Positions 51,387-61,567 of a DNA stretch of 64,000 nucleotides are shown piece by piece (the first letter of the stretch is position 1; each line of letters opens with the position of its first letter). Under the pieces are notes generated by a model. The model saw only the letters and a list, made by a program, of their open reading frames with translations. It was not told the DNA's origin and searched no databases. This DNA is from Novosphingobium sp. (GTDB lineage: Bacteria; Pseudomonadota; Alphaproteobacteria; Sphingomonadales; Sphingomonadaceae). The stretch is taken from NCBI GenBank assembly GCA_017744735.1, contig JAGIAR010000007.1, positions 186,001 through 250,000 of the forward strand. Direction: 5' to 3'. The position numbers and the translations under genes were made by a program.

Positions 51387-54113
51387 TTATCCGGCCTTGC
51401 GGACAACCGACTTGCGGACCGGATCGGGGCTCGGATCCACGATCGCGGCGATCCTCCCGGCGGGGTCGCGCTGCAGCGGCGCGGCGAATTCGATTCCCAT
51501 GCGATCCTCCTCGCACCAGCGGGTCGTACCGGTAACGGTGTGGGTCTGCGAGAGCGTGATGCGGAAAATCGTCCCCACCGGCACGTTCCACAGCCCTTCG
51601 ATCATCGCGCCGGAGATCGAGATGTTGCGGATCGTGCCGTTGTAGGGCTGGCCGTTGTGATCGAGCACCACCTTGCGCAGCATGGTCTGTCGCGGCGAGC
51701 GGGCCGAGCGCGGACCGCGCGCGACCGCCGCCAGGCCGGTCTTCAACCGCTCGGCCGCGGCGCTGGCCGAAAGCGGCTGCTCGTAGATGAAGCCCTGGAC
51801 ATGGCTGCAGCCCTGCATCCGGATCAGGTCCAGCTCATCGAGCGTCTCCACCCCTTCGGCGGTCGTCTCCATCCCCAGTGCCTGGGCCAGGCTGGTGATC
51901 GAGGCGATGATCGCACCGTTGCGGCTGCCCGGCTGGGTGGCGCCGCGCACGAAGCTCTGGTCGATCTTGATCTTGTCGAACGGCGCCTTCTTCAGATAGC
52001 CGAGCGAGGAATAGCCGGTTCCGAAATCGTCGAGCGCCAGACGCACGCCGACCCGCTTGAGCGCGGCAAACATCGCGTCCGTGCCTTCGTCATCGGTGAG
52101 GAACACGCTCTCGGTGATTTCGAGCTCGAGCCGCTCCGGGTCGATCCCCGCCTCCGCGACCGCGCTGGTGACGATCGAGGGCAATTGCGGATTGGCGAAC
52201 TGCAGCGCCGAAACGTTGACCGCGACGCGAACATTCGCCGGCCACTTCGCGAGATCGTGACAGGCGGTGCGCAGCGCCCATTCGCCCATGGGGCCGATCA
52301 GCCCGGCATCTTCCGCAATATCGATGAACTTGGTCGGCGACATCGGCCCCTTGGTCGGATGGTTCCAGCGCATCAGCGCCTCGAAGCCGCTGATCCGTTC
52401 GGTCGCGGTATCCACCACCGGCTGATAGTAGAGCTCAAGCGCGCCATGGCCGATCGCATCGCGCAGATCCTGTTCCAGCTGGCGGCGTTCCTCGGCCTGC
52501 GAATGAAGATCGTCGGCGTAGAAGTGATAGCGCCCGCGGCCGGCATCCTTGGCCGCGTAGAGCGCCAGGTCCGCGTTGCGGATGATCGCCTCGCTGGTCA
52601 CACCGTCGTCGGGCGCGATCGAAATCCCGATCGAAGCGCCGATCACCACCCGATGGCCGTCGATCGAATAGGGCTGCGACAGCGAATTGATCACTTCCTG
52701 CGCCAATTCGGCAAGCCGTTCATTGGCGACGGTGCCGGGCAGGATCACCTCGAACTCGTCCCCGCCGAGGCGGCCGACCAGGCCGTATTCCGCCGCCGTG
52801 CGCTCAAGCCGCTGGGCGACCTGCTTGAGCAGCGCGTCACCGGCCGGGTGTCCCATGGTGTCGTTGACCTGCTTGAACCGGTCGAGGTCGAGCAGCAGCA
52901 CCGCGCAGCATCGGTGCATCTCCATCGGCGCGTTGAGAATCTTCTCCAGCGATTGCGACATCTGGAAACGGTTCGCGAGCCCGGTGAGCGAATCGTAATG
53001 CGCGAGGCGCGAAGCCTTTTCCTGGCTGCGCTTCTTTTCGGTAAGATCCGTGCCCGAGCCGCGATAGCCGACGAAATTGCCGAAATCGTCATAGATCGGA
53101 CGCCCGCTGACCGACCACCAGCGCTCGTCGCGGGTCGCAGCGCGCACCGCCAGTTCCTGGAAACTCGAGCGGGCCGAAAGATGGAAGGTCAGGGTCCGCT
53201 CGCCTTCGACCCCGCTGGCATCGAGATCGAACAATTCGGTGAACGGCTTGCCATGCAAGGCTTCCGGCTCGTCGAACCCGAGCACTTGGGCCACCGTATG
53301 CGAGATATAGGTCAGCGTGCCGCGCCGGTCGGTTTCCCAGAACCACCCCTGCCCGGTATCCTCGTAGTCGTTGAGAATGTCCTCGGCGCGGTCGCGGATG
53401 CGATTGCGCTCGAATTCCTTTTCCTTCGATCGCCGCACGAAATGCATCTGCCGGCGGCTGATCAGCACCGCAAAGCCGGCGCTGGCGAGCAGCAAGGCGA
53501 AGGTCGCAAGCGAGCCCTCGGCGATGGCGACCGCGCTCCAGCAGGCGATCTGCGCAGCGAACAGCCCGGGGGCCTTGCCGCTCTGGATCACCGATGCCAT
53601 CGAGGTGACCACGATCAGCGTCCCGAGCGAGGTCTGCCAGGCAAGGCCGTGGCCCGCACCCCAATTCGCGACTGCATGGCCATAGGCGAACATCGGCAGG
53701 CCTACCGCTACCAGCATCGTGGCGATCCTGACCGGCAGGCGCCGCGCGCGGCGCCGCTCCCAAGCCCGCAACAGCGGCGCAAGCAGCGGCAAGATCACCG
53801 CCACCGCCGCGGCGGCCGCGGAACCGGAGGGCGGAAGGCGCCAGTCGAGCAGCGCGGCGAAGACGAAGGAGGCGGCGATGATCGGCGCCATGTTGATCCA
53901 TTGCGCGGAAATCAGCGACGGCGTGTAGCTGAACGGCGTAGCGGGCCGGATCCGCGAGCGGGCGACGCGTGCGTTCTGCGGGACCGAACCCTGGTCTTCG
54001 TCCTCGCCGCCGCCGGACGGCGCCAGGGAAGCATGCGAAAGCGCGTGCGAAGGCGCCTGCCGCCCTCCGTCGCGCCCGAAAGCGGCCTTCCGCTGGGTTG
54101 CTGCTCCGCCCAT
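51387..54113 (-). CDS. Membrane PAS-GGDEF-EAL-PilZ c-di-GMP protein 2
   Basis: This 908-residue paralogue of the next gene has an added N-terminal membrane part of about five or six helices (about 73-220). PAS (about 250-360), GGDEF (450-454, in GRLGGDEF), EAL (578-580, with LDDFGTGYSSLGYLKK and AEGVE) and a PilZ-like C-terminus (NISISG near 830) follow. There is no I-site. The first 60 residues are low-complexity, so a later start is possible. The linked pair probably arose by duplication, one copy losing or gaining the membrane sensor. Confidence 0.88.
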   Translation of the reverse strand: MGGAATQRKAAFGRDGGRQAPSHALSHASLAPSGGGEDEDQGSVPQNARVARSRIRPATPFSYTPSLISAQWINMAPIIAASFVFAALLDWRLPPSGSAAAAAVAVILPLLAPLLRAWERRRARRLPVRIATMLVAVGLPMFAYGHAVANWGAGHGLAWQTSLGTLIVVTSMASVIQSGKAPGLFAAQIACWSAVAIAEGSLATFALLLASAGFAVLISRRQMHFVRRSKEKEFERNRIRDRAEDILNDYEDTGQGWFWETDRRGTLTYISHTVAQVLGFDEPEALHGKPFTELFDLDASGVEGERTLTFHLSARSSFQELAVRAATRDERWWSVSGRPIYDDFGNFVGYRGSGTDLTEKKRSQEKASRLAHYDSLTGLANRFQMSQSLEKILNAPMEMHRCCAVLLLDLDRFKQVNDTMGHPAGDALLKQVAQRLERTAAEYGLVGRLGGDEFEVILPGTVANERLAELAQEVINSLSQPYSIDGHRVVIGASIGISIAPDDGVTSEAIIRNADLALYAAKDAGRGRYHFYADDLHSQAEERRQLEQDLRDAIGHGALELYYQPVVDTATERISGFEALMRWNHPTKGPMSPTKFIDIAEDAGLIGPMGEWALRTACHDLAKWPANVRVAVNVSALQFANPQLPSIVTSAVAEAGIDPERLELEITESVFLTDDEGTDAMFAALKRVGVRLALDDFGTGYSSLGYLKKAPFDKIKIDQSFVRGATQPGSRNGAIIASITSLAQALGMETTAEGVETLDELDLIRMQGCSHVQGFIYEQPLSASAAAERLKTGLAAVARGPRSARSPRQTMLRKVVLDHNGQPYNGTIRNISISGAMIEGLWNVPVGTIFRITLSQTHTVTGTTRWCEEDRMGIEFAAPLQRDPAGRIAAIVDPSPDPVRKSVVRKAG

Positions 54114-54274
54114 CGCTCAGGAATGCCAAATCCACTTTGAAAAAGTATTAATGACAGGACGGGAAAACCCCTGAAAAACCGGTCGATTACGCGGCTCTTA
54201 CGGTTTCCGACGGGTTGAATTGCACGGCTTGCCCGGTCATGTTCACATCCTGCGCCGATCCCGGGAGAAGAGCG

Positions 54275-55591
54275 ATGCGGCATATTGCGATCATTGGCTC
54301 CGGACCGGCGGGCTATTACACCGCCGAAGCCGCCCAGAAAGCCTTCGGCGAAGACGTCAGGATCGACGTGTTCGACAGCCTGCCGGTGCCCTATGGCCTG
54401 ATCCGGACGGGGGTCGCGCCCGACCACCAGTCGATCAAGGGGGTTTCGCGCCGGTTCGAACAGACCGCGCTGACCGAGAATGTCCGCTTCGTCGGCAATG
54501 TCAGCGTGGGCACGGACGTAACCGTGCCGGAACTGCGCGGGCTTTACGATGCGGTGGTGCTCGCAACCGGCGCGCCGCACGATCGCCCGCTCGACCTGCC
54601 TGGCGAGAATCTCGCGAACGTCTACGGCAGCGCCGCTTTCGTCGGCTGGTATAACGGCCATCCGAAATTCGCCGGGCTTGATCCCGACCTCTCGGGCGGC
54701 ACCGCGGTGGTGATCGGCATGGGCAATGTCGCGCTCGACGTCGCGCGGATCCTGTCCAAGACCCCAGCCGAATTCGCGGGCAGCGACATCGTTGCCCACG
54801 CGCTGGACATACTCGCGCATTCGAACATCAAGCGGATCGTGATTCTCGGCCGCCGCGGCCCGCACCAGGTGATGATGACCCCGAAGGAACTGGGCGAACT
54901 TGCGCAGCTCGAACAGGCTTCGCCGCGGGTCGATCCGCTGGATCTGCCCGACGCGGGCGAAGACGCGCTGCTCGAACCCGGCCTGCGCAAATCCGTGACC
55001 CACCTGCGCAGCTTCGCCGCGATCCCCGAAGCACTGCATGGCGAGAAGAAGATCGAGATCGAATTCGATTTCTTCGCGATCCCCAAGGCTTTGATCGGCA
55101 ACGGAAAGGTCGAGGCGGTCGAAGTGGAGCGGGCGAACGTGGTGGCCGGGCGCGCGGTCGGCACCGGGGCGACCTATCGCGTACCCGCGAGCCTGGTGGT
55201 GAGTTGCATCGGCTATCGCAGTTCGCCGATCCCCGAAGTCCCGTTCGACGAGCGCCAGGGCCGCTTCGCCAACCACGAAGGACGCATCCTGCCCGGCCTC
55301 TATTGCGTCGGCTGGGCCCGGCGCGGCCCTTCGGGCACGATCGGCACAAACCGGCCCGACGGTTTCGAGGTGGTCGACAAGATCGCGGAGGACATCGCCA
55401 GCGGAGTGATCGGGCGCGCGGACCGGAAGGGCCGCGAAGGCTTCGACGCGCTCGCGGCCGAGCGCGGCATCGCGATCGTTACGTTCCGCGACTGGAAGAA
55501 GATCGAGGAAGCCGAGGAACAGGCCGCGCGCAGCGGCGCCCCGCGCGAGAAATTCGTCGATATCGAGGCGATGATCCGGGCGGTGAACTAG
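54275..55591 (+). CDS. Ferredoxin-NADP+ reductase, adrenodoxin-reductase type
   Basis: This 438-residue flavoprotein passes electrons between NADPH and ferredoxin. The FAD motif GSGPAGYYTAEAA is at 8-20, with PVPYGLIRTGVAPDH typical of the FprA/adrenodoxin reductase family. The NADP motif IGMGNVALDVARIL follows, and the C-terminal WARRGPSGTIGTNRPDG block binds FAD and NADP. The ATG at 54275 follows a GGGAGAAGAG site; an upstream extension is unlikely. No ferredoxin gene is in the window. Confidence 0.9.
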   Translation: MRHIAIIGSGPAGYYTAEAAQKAFGEDVRIDVFDSLPVPYGLIRTGVAPDHQSIKGVSRRFEQTALTENVRFVGNVSVGTDVTVPELRGLYDAVVLATGAPHDRPLDLPGENLANVYGSAAFVGWYNGHPKFAGLDPDLSGGTAVVIGMGNVALDVARILSKTPAEFAGSDIVAHALDILAHSNIKRIVILGRRGPHQVMMTPKELGELAQLEQASPRVDPLDLPDAGEDALLEPGLRKSVTHLRSFAAIPEALHGEKKIEIEFDFFAIPKALIGNGKVEAVEVERANVVAGRAVGTGATYRVPASLVVSCIGYRSSPIPEVPFDERQGRFANHEGRILPGLYCVGWARRGPSGTIGTNRPDGFEVVDKIAEDIASGVIGRADRKGREGFDALAAERGIAIVTFRDWKKIEEAEEQAARSGAPREKFVDIEAMIRAVN

Positions 55592-55613
55592 ACCACCGCC
55601 CGGGATCGCCCGA

Positions 55614-56138
55614 TCAGTTGTCGCGGGATTTCTTGTCGCGTTCGTCGGCGCGGGTCGCGAGGTTCGCGTCGACGAAATTCACCACGTCGAGACAGCGCTT
55701 GCTGATCTGCGGTTCGGCCTGCCACATCTTGAGCTGCTCGGGCCCGCCGAGCGTCGACGCGCCATCGAAAGGCGCGCGCGCTGCATCATACGCCGCCTGC
55801 CCGGCCGCGTGATCGAGATCGGGATCGTCCTTGGACCGTGCGACCAGATCGGTGAGCTGCTTGGCAAGATTGTCGTTCGCCGAGATCTGCTTGGCCCAAT
55901 CGGCGCGCTTGGCCTCGGCGACGAACTGGGTGATCCGGTCCGCCATCGCGCGGCTGCCGTCGAACTTGCCGATGCAGGTCATGCCCTCCTCGAACGCCGG
56001 CTTGGTCATCGGCGCGGTGAGGCAGAGGTCGGTATCGTCGGTATAATCGGTCTTGGCGTAGATCGCCGGGCAATCCAGCTTGGCCACGTCGGCGGTGCCG
56101 GCCGCCAGCAACAGCGGGGCAAGAAATGCGATAGGCAT
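55614..56138 (-). CDS. Secreted hypothetical protein
   Basis: This 174-residue protein has a short signal peptide (about 1-16, MPIAFLAPLLLAAGTA). Four cysteines (in KLDCPA, DLCLT, MTCIG and KRCLD) are spaced to form two disulphides. The body is helical and rich in Ala, Asp and Lys. It ends in a charged KKSRDN tail. A small periplasmic protein of unknown role; no family is recognised. It is convergent with the reductase gene, 22 bp away. Confidence 0.62.
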   Translation of the reverse strand: MPIAFLAPLLLAAGTADVAKLDCPAIYAKTDYTDDTDLCLTAPMTKPAFEEGMTCIGKFDGSRAMADRITQFVAEAKRADWAKQISANDNLAKQLTDLVARSKDDPDLDHAAGQAAYDAARAPFDGASTLGGPEQLKMWQAEPQISKRCLDVVNFVDANLATRADERDKKSRDN

Positions 56139-56249
56139 ATGCAGACTCCGTCTTTTTTCGCTCGTCCGGATCCCCCGCTCCCGACGGGTGGAGAGTCGCT
56201 CCAGTCGCCGCCGTTTGTGCCGCTTTAGGCGGTCTCCGGCAATGGCGAA

Positions 56250-57377
56250 TCAGACCCGCATCGGCATCAGCACATAGAGCGCGGCGCTCTTTTCGTCCTG
56301 GCGGATCAGCGTGGGCGCACCGGCGTCGGCGAGATGCAGTTCGACGCTGTCGCCCTCGATCTGGTGAAGGATATCCTTGAGGTAATTGGCGTTGAAGCCG
56401 ATCTCGAAGGAATCCGAGCCATAGGATGCGGGGACTTCCTCGGCCGCGGTGCCGTTGTCGGGCGAGGTGACCGACAGTGTGACCTTGTCCATGTCGAGCC
56501 CCATCTTGACCGCGCGGGTCTTCTCGGTGGCGATGGTCGCGACGCGATCGACACCTTCGAAGAAGCTGCGCGGATCGAGCTTGAGCAATTTGTCGTTTCC
56601 GGTCGGGATCACCCGGCTGTAATCGGGGAAGGTGCCGTCGATCAGCTTGCTGGTGAGAACCACCCCGCCCTCCCCGCCGAGGGTGAAGCGAATCTTGCTG
56701 GCCGACAGGTCGATCTCGACATTGCCGTCGAGCGCCTCGTCGAGCAGCTTCCTGAGCTCGCCCACCGCCTTGCGCGGGACGATCACGTCGGGCATTCCGT
56801 CGGCGCCCTCGGGCCGCGCGATCGTATAGCGCGCGAGCCGGTGCCCGTCGGTTGCAGCAGCCTTCAGCACCGGGTGGCTTTCGTCCGACACATGGAAGAA
56901 TATCCCGTTGAGATAGTACCGGGTTTCCTCGGTCGAGATCGCGAAACGGGTCTTGTCGATCATTTCGGCAAGCAGCTTGGCCGGCAGTTCGAAGCTGGTC
57001 GGCAGATCGCCCTCGACGATTACCGGGAAATCGTCGCGCGGCAGGGTCGGCAGCTGGAAGCGGCTGCGCCCGGCCTTGACGGTCAGCCGGTTGTCCGCCG
57101 CCTCGAGCCCGACCTGGCTGCCTTCGGGCAGCTTGCGCGCGATGTCGAACAGCAGATGCGCCGAGACCGTCAGCGCACCGGGGCTGTCGACCGAGACCGC
57201 CGACATGCTCTCCACCACCTGCAGATCGAGATCGGTCGCCATGACCTTCACCGTGCCGTCCCCGGCAGCCTCGATCAGCACGTTCGACAGGATCGGGATC
57301 GTGTTACGCCGCTCCACCACCGACTGCACGTGAGACAGGCAGCGCAGCAGTGTGGCACGTTCGATGGTGGCCTTCAT
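56250..57377 (-). CDS. dnaN: DNA polymerase III beta subunit (sliding clamp)
   Basis: DnaN is the ring-shaped processivity clamp of the replicase. The 375-residue product has the family start MKATIERATLLRCLSHVQSVVERRNTIPILSNV, three clamp domains and a C-terminus ending PMRV. An AAGGAAC site lies just upstream of the ATG. As is common in sphingomonads, dnaA and recF are not adjacent. Confidence 0.97.
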   Translation of the reverse strand: MKATIERATLLRCLSHVQSVVERRNTIPILSNVLIEAAGDGTVKVMATDLDLQVVESMSAVSVDSPGALTVSAHLLFDIARKLPEGSQVGLEAADNRLTVKAGRSRFQLPTLPRDDFPVIVEGDLPTSFELPAKLLAEMIDKTRFAISTEETRYYLNGIFFHVSDESHPVLKAAATDGHRLARYTIARPEGADGMPDVIVPRKAVGELRKLLDEALDGNVEIDLSASKIRFTLGGEGGVVLTSKLIDGTFPDYSRVIPTGNDKLLKLDPRSFFEGVDRVATIATEKTRAVKMGLDMDKVTLSVTSPDNGTAAEEVPASYGSDSFEIGFNANYLKDILHQIEGDSVELHLADAGAPTLIRQDEKSAALYVLMPMRV

Positions 57378-57542
57378 TGTTCCTTACGGACCCCCTAAAA
57401 CGCCCGGACGGACTCGCCCGGACGCGCAAGTTACATGGGGTGCAAGCCTTACCGCAGCAGGCGTTCAGGGCAAGCCGCGCGGCGCGAGCCTGTGCATAAA
57501 TCCGTGGGTTGTTGTCCCGTTACGAGATCGCTCGGGAGATCC

Positions 57543-58295
<753 letters not shown>

Positions 58296-58297
58296 CC

Positions 58298-59233
58298 TCA
58301 AAGCTCCTTAGCCAATGCCTCGATATCGTCCATCGTCACCACGCTGGCGACGGTGACATCCTCCACCGTCCGTCCGATCATCGGACCGACGACCTTGCCG
58401 CCGAGTTCGACGAACTGCTCGACGCCGGCCGCCTTCATCGCGATCACGCTTTCGCGCCAGCGGACGCGGCCGCAGACCTGCTTCACCAGCAGGTCGCGCT
58501 CTTCGGCGGGATCGGTCACCGCGGCGGCGGTGAAATTGGCGTAGAGCGGCAGATAGAGCGCGCCGGGCGGAGTGTCCTCGAGCGCCTTGGCCATCGCATC
58601 GGCGGCCGGCCCCATCAGGTCGCAGTGGAACGGAGCCGAAACCGGCAGGATCACCCCGCGCTTGATCTCGAATTCCTTGACCATCGCGACCGCCCGCTCG
58701 ATCGCCTCTCGGTGGCCGGAAAGCACGACCTGGCCCGGATCGTTGTCGTTCGCGACCTGGCACACCTGCCCCTCGGCGGCCGCGTCGGCAAGCTTCTGTG
58801 CCTTCTCGATATCGGCCCCCAGCAGCGCGCACATCGCGCCGACGCCGACCGGCACCGCGGCCTGCATCGCCTGCCCGCGCAGCCGCAGCAACCGCGCCGC
58901 ATCGGCGAGCTTGAACGCGCCGACCGCGGCGAGCGCCGTGTATTCGCCCAGCGAGTGGCCGGCGACGCAATCCCCCTTTTCGGCGATGCTCAGCCCGCCT
59001 TCCTGCTCGAGCACCCGCAGCGTCGCGATCGCATTGGCCATGATCGCCGGCTGGGCGTTCTCGGTCAGGGTAAGCCGGTCTTCGGGTCCCTCGCGCATCA
59101 GCGCCGAGAGCTTCTGGCCGAGCGCGTCGTCGACCTCCTCGAACACCTCGCGTGCGACGGCGCTGGCGGCGGCGAGATCGGCGCCCATGCCGACCTTCTG
59201 GCTGCCCTGGCCCGGAAATACGAATGCGCGCAT
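58298..59233 (-). CDS. fabD: Malonyl-CoA:ACP transacylase
   Basis: FabD loads malonyl onto acyl carrier protein. The 311-residue product has the family start MRAFVFPGQGSQKVGMG. The nucleophile elbow GHSLGEYTAL holds Ser94, and the catalytic His lies in SAPFHCDLM. The ATG at 59233 is clear. The fabG gene follows after 2 bp. Confidence 0.96.
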   Translation of the reverse strand: MRAFVFPGQGSQKVGMGADLAAASAVAREVFEEVDDALGQKLSALMREGPEDRLTLTENAQPAIMANAIATLRVLEQEGGLSIAEKGDCVAGHSLGEYTALAAVGAFKLADAARLLRLRGQAMQAAVPVGVGAMCALLGADIEKAQKLADAAAEGQVCQVANDNDPGQVVLSGHREAIERAVAMVKEFEIKRGVILPVSAPFHCDLMGPAADAMAKALEDTPPGALYLPLYANFTAAAVTDPAEERDLLVKQVCGRVRWRESVIAMKAAGVEQFVELGGKVVGPMIGRTVEDVTVASVVTMDDIEALAKEL

Positions 59234-59277
59234 GAAACGCTCCTCAAGCAGAAAAATGGCAGCCGCCCTAGAGGCGG

Positions 59278-60099
59278 CTAACCCCGGTCGGCAAGCCCGA
59301 ACGGCACGATCTTGTTGGCGGGATCGTGCCCGATGTCGGCCAGGCCCAGAAACGGAATGCCGGTACGGCCGCACCAGTCCTGGACGATCTCTTCGGCTTC
59401 CGCACCGAAATGACGGTCGTTGACCGGCACGTCGGTGACCCGGCCGAGCCGAAGACCCGCGATCCCCTTGTCCCGCAAATGCTCGGTCACATGGAAGAAC
59501 AGCCGGTCCACCGCATAGAGATGCTCGGACACTTCCTCCACCATCACCACATGGCCTGCAAGATCGGGCATCAGCCCGGTGCCGCAGATCGTCGCGAGGG
59601 TCATCAGGTTGAACGCGACCGTCGGCCGGGTGTCGAGCGAGGGCTCGAGCTCCGAACGATTCCCCGCCAGGAAGCTCAGCGTCCGGCGCACCGCCAGTTC
59701 TCCGTCGAAGCGGCGGATGTCGACCGGCATCGGCGCGTGGACCGGCCTGCCGATCCGGGCACGATAGAGCGCCGCAAGCAGGTAGCCGGCGTCGGAATAG
59801 CCGAGGAACAGCTTGTTGCGGGCCGCCTCCCTCATGCCTGCCACCGCCTGCGCGGCGATCCGGTTCGCGCCATAGCCCCCGCGCGCGCACCATACCGCAT
59901 CGAAGCGCGGATCGTTTGCGCATTCGAGCAGAACCGCCAACCGGCGCTCGTCCGGACCGGCGAAATGGCCCAGCTCCTCGTAGCACTGCGGGTGTATCGT
60001 CAGTTCGAGCGTTGGATATTCCGCCGCCAGCGCCAGCACCCGTTCCGCGTCCGCGGGGTTGATCGGGGTGGACGGAGCGCAGATCGCGATACGGGTCAT
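59278..60099 (-). CDS. ldcA: LD-carboxypeptidase (S66 family)
   Basis: This cytosolic murein recycling enzyme cleaves the terminal D-Ala from tetrapeptides. The 273-residue product shows CARGGYGANRI near 71-81, the nucleophile Ser102 in GYSDAG, a Glu in VVMVEEV and His in DIGHDPAN. It is divergent, across 55 bp, from a Mur ligase gene of the Mpl type. The two steps are consecutive in peptidoglycan recycling. Confidence 0.88.
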   Translation of the reverse strand: MTRIAICAPSTPINPADAERVLALAAEYPTLELTIHPQCYEELGHFAGPDERRLAVLLECANDPRFDAVWCARGGYGANRIAAQAVAGMREAARNKLFLGYSDAGYLLAALYRARIGRPVHAPMPVDIRRFDGELAVRRTLSFLAGNRSELEPSLDTRPTVAFNLMTLATICGTGLMPDLAGHVVMVEEVSEHLYAVDRLFFHVTEHLRDKGIAGLRLGRVTDVPVNDRHFGAEAEEIVQDWCGRTGIPFLGLADIGHDPANKIVPFGLADRG

Positions 60100-60154
60100 G
60101 GCGCTCCTGATAGTCGGCTTGTGTTGTCGCGCACAACTGCATAGCGAAGCGGCC

Positions 60155-61567
60155 ATGACCTCCGCGCCGACCTTCACCGCCCACCCCTGGTTCTTCTGCG
60201 GCATCGGCGGCTCGGGCATGTTGCCGCTGGCGATGATCCTGCGCGGCCAGGGCGCCGAAATCGCCGGGTCGGACCGCAGCCGCGACCAGGGGCGCAGCCC
60301 GGAGAAATTCGCCTGGCTCGAGGCGCAGGGGATCGCGTTGTTCCCGCAGGACGGCAGCGGAGTCAGCACCGCCGACCAGGTGCTGATCGCGTCGGCGGCG
60401 GTCGAAGACACGGTGCCGGAAGTGGTCCGCGCGCGCGAACTCGGGTGTGAGCGGCTGACCCGAGCCGAGCTGCTTTCGGCCCTGTTCAACCGCGCCGGAT
60501 GCGGGATCGCGATCGGCGGGACCAGCGGCAAGTCCACCGTCACCGGCATGACCGGCTGGATCATGGAACAGGCCGGGCGCGATCCGACGATCATGAACGG
60601 CGCGGTGATGAAGAACTTCGTCGCGCCCGACGTGCCCTTCGCCAGCGCGCGAGTCGGGGCCGGCGACGTGTTCGTCTCCGAAGTCGACGAGAGCGACGGC
60701 TCGATCGTGCTCTACCGGCCCGAGGTGGCGGTGCTGCTCAACGTCAGTCTCGACCACAAGAGCCTGGAGGAACTGCGCGAACTGTTCGGCGATTTCCTCG
60801 GCGCGGCGCGCAACACCGCGGTCAATTTCGACGATCCGGAGGCGCGCGCGCTGGTTCGCGCCGAGCATCAACTGGTCGGATTCGGGATCGAAAGCGAAGA
60901 CGCGCGGATCTCGGTCACTAAGTTTGCGGAAGGCCCGGCCTCGCTCACCGCCACCGTGATCGACCGGCTCGACGGCAGCTCGCACGAATTGCGCCTTGCG
61001 ATGCCCGGGCGGCACAATCTGGCCAATGCTCTGGCGGCGATCGCCGGAGCGACTGCGGCCGGAGTGGCGCCGGGGGTGGCGGTAGCCGCCCTCGCCGGCT
61101 TCAAGGGCCTGGCCCGCCGCTTCGACATCGTCGGCACCTCGCCTGCGGGCATAACCGTGATCGACGATTTCGGCCACAATCCCGAGAAATGCGCCGCGAC
61201 CCTGCGCACGCTCAAGAGCCAGCCCGGCCGGGTGATCGCCTTCTTCCAGCCCCACGGCTACGGCCCGCTGCGCCAGATGGGGCACGAACTGGCGCAGGTG
61301 TTCGCGCACTTGCTCGGGCCGGAGGACGTCACGATCCTGTGCGACCCGGTCTATTTCGGCGGCACGGTCGATCGCAGCGAAGGGTCGGAGAGGATCGTGC
61401 GGCTGATCGGTGAGGCGGGCGGCAAGGCGGAATACATCGCGGGCCGCGAGGATTGCGGCAATCGCATCGTCGAACTCGCGCGACCGGGCGACCGCATCGC
61501 AATCATGGGCGCGCGCGACGATACGCTGACCGATTTCGCCAAGGGCATTTTCACCCGGCTCGCCTAG
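60155..61567 (+). CDS. mpl: Mur ligase of the Mpl/MurC type (murein peptide ligase)
   Basis: This is a 470-residue ATP-dependent ligase. The N-terminal nucleotide-binding motif is FFCGIGGSGM near 13-22, the ATP P-loop GGTSGKST is at 121-128, and the central domain carries NVSLDHKSLEEL. The C-terminal domain begins IDDFGHNPEKCAATLRTL, and FFQPHGYGPLRQMG follows. Its pairing with an LD-carboxypeptidase favours Mpl (joining recycled tripeptide to UDP-MurNAc). A MurC paralogue role is not excluded. It ends in a 4-bp overlap with the convergent MscS gene. Confidence 0.85.
   Translation: MTSAPTFTAHPWFFCGIGGSGMLPLAMILRGQGAEIAGSDRSRDQGRSPEKFAWLEAQGIALFPQDGSGVSTADQVLIASAAVEDTVPEVVRARELGCERLTRAELLSALFNRAGCGIAIGGTSGKSTVTGMTGWIMEQAGRDPTIMNGAVMKNFVAPDVPFASARVGAGDVFVSEVDESDGSIVLYRPEVAVLLNVSLDHKSLEELRELFGDFLGAARNTAVNFDDPEARALVRAEHQLVGFGIESEDARISVTKFAEGPASLTATVIDRLDGSSHELRLAMPGRHNLANALAAIAGATAAGVAPGVAVAALAGFKGLARRFDIVGTSPAGITVIDDFGHNPEKCAATLRTLKSQPGRVIAFFQPHGYGPLRQMGHELAQVFAHLLGPEDVTILCDPVYFGGTVDRSEGSERIVRLIGEAGGKAEYIAGREDCGNRIVELARPGDRIAIMGARDDTLTDFAKGIFTRLA

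Noticed and set aside
58298..61309. Very long reverse frame spanning fabD, ldcA and mpl
   Set aside because: Only its last third is FabD in frame; the rest is shadow sequence opposite or out of frame with ldcA and mpl. The fabD ATG at 59233 is clear.
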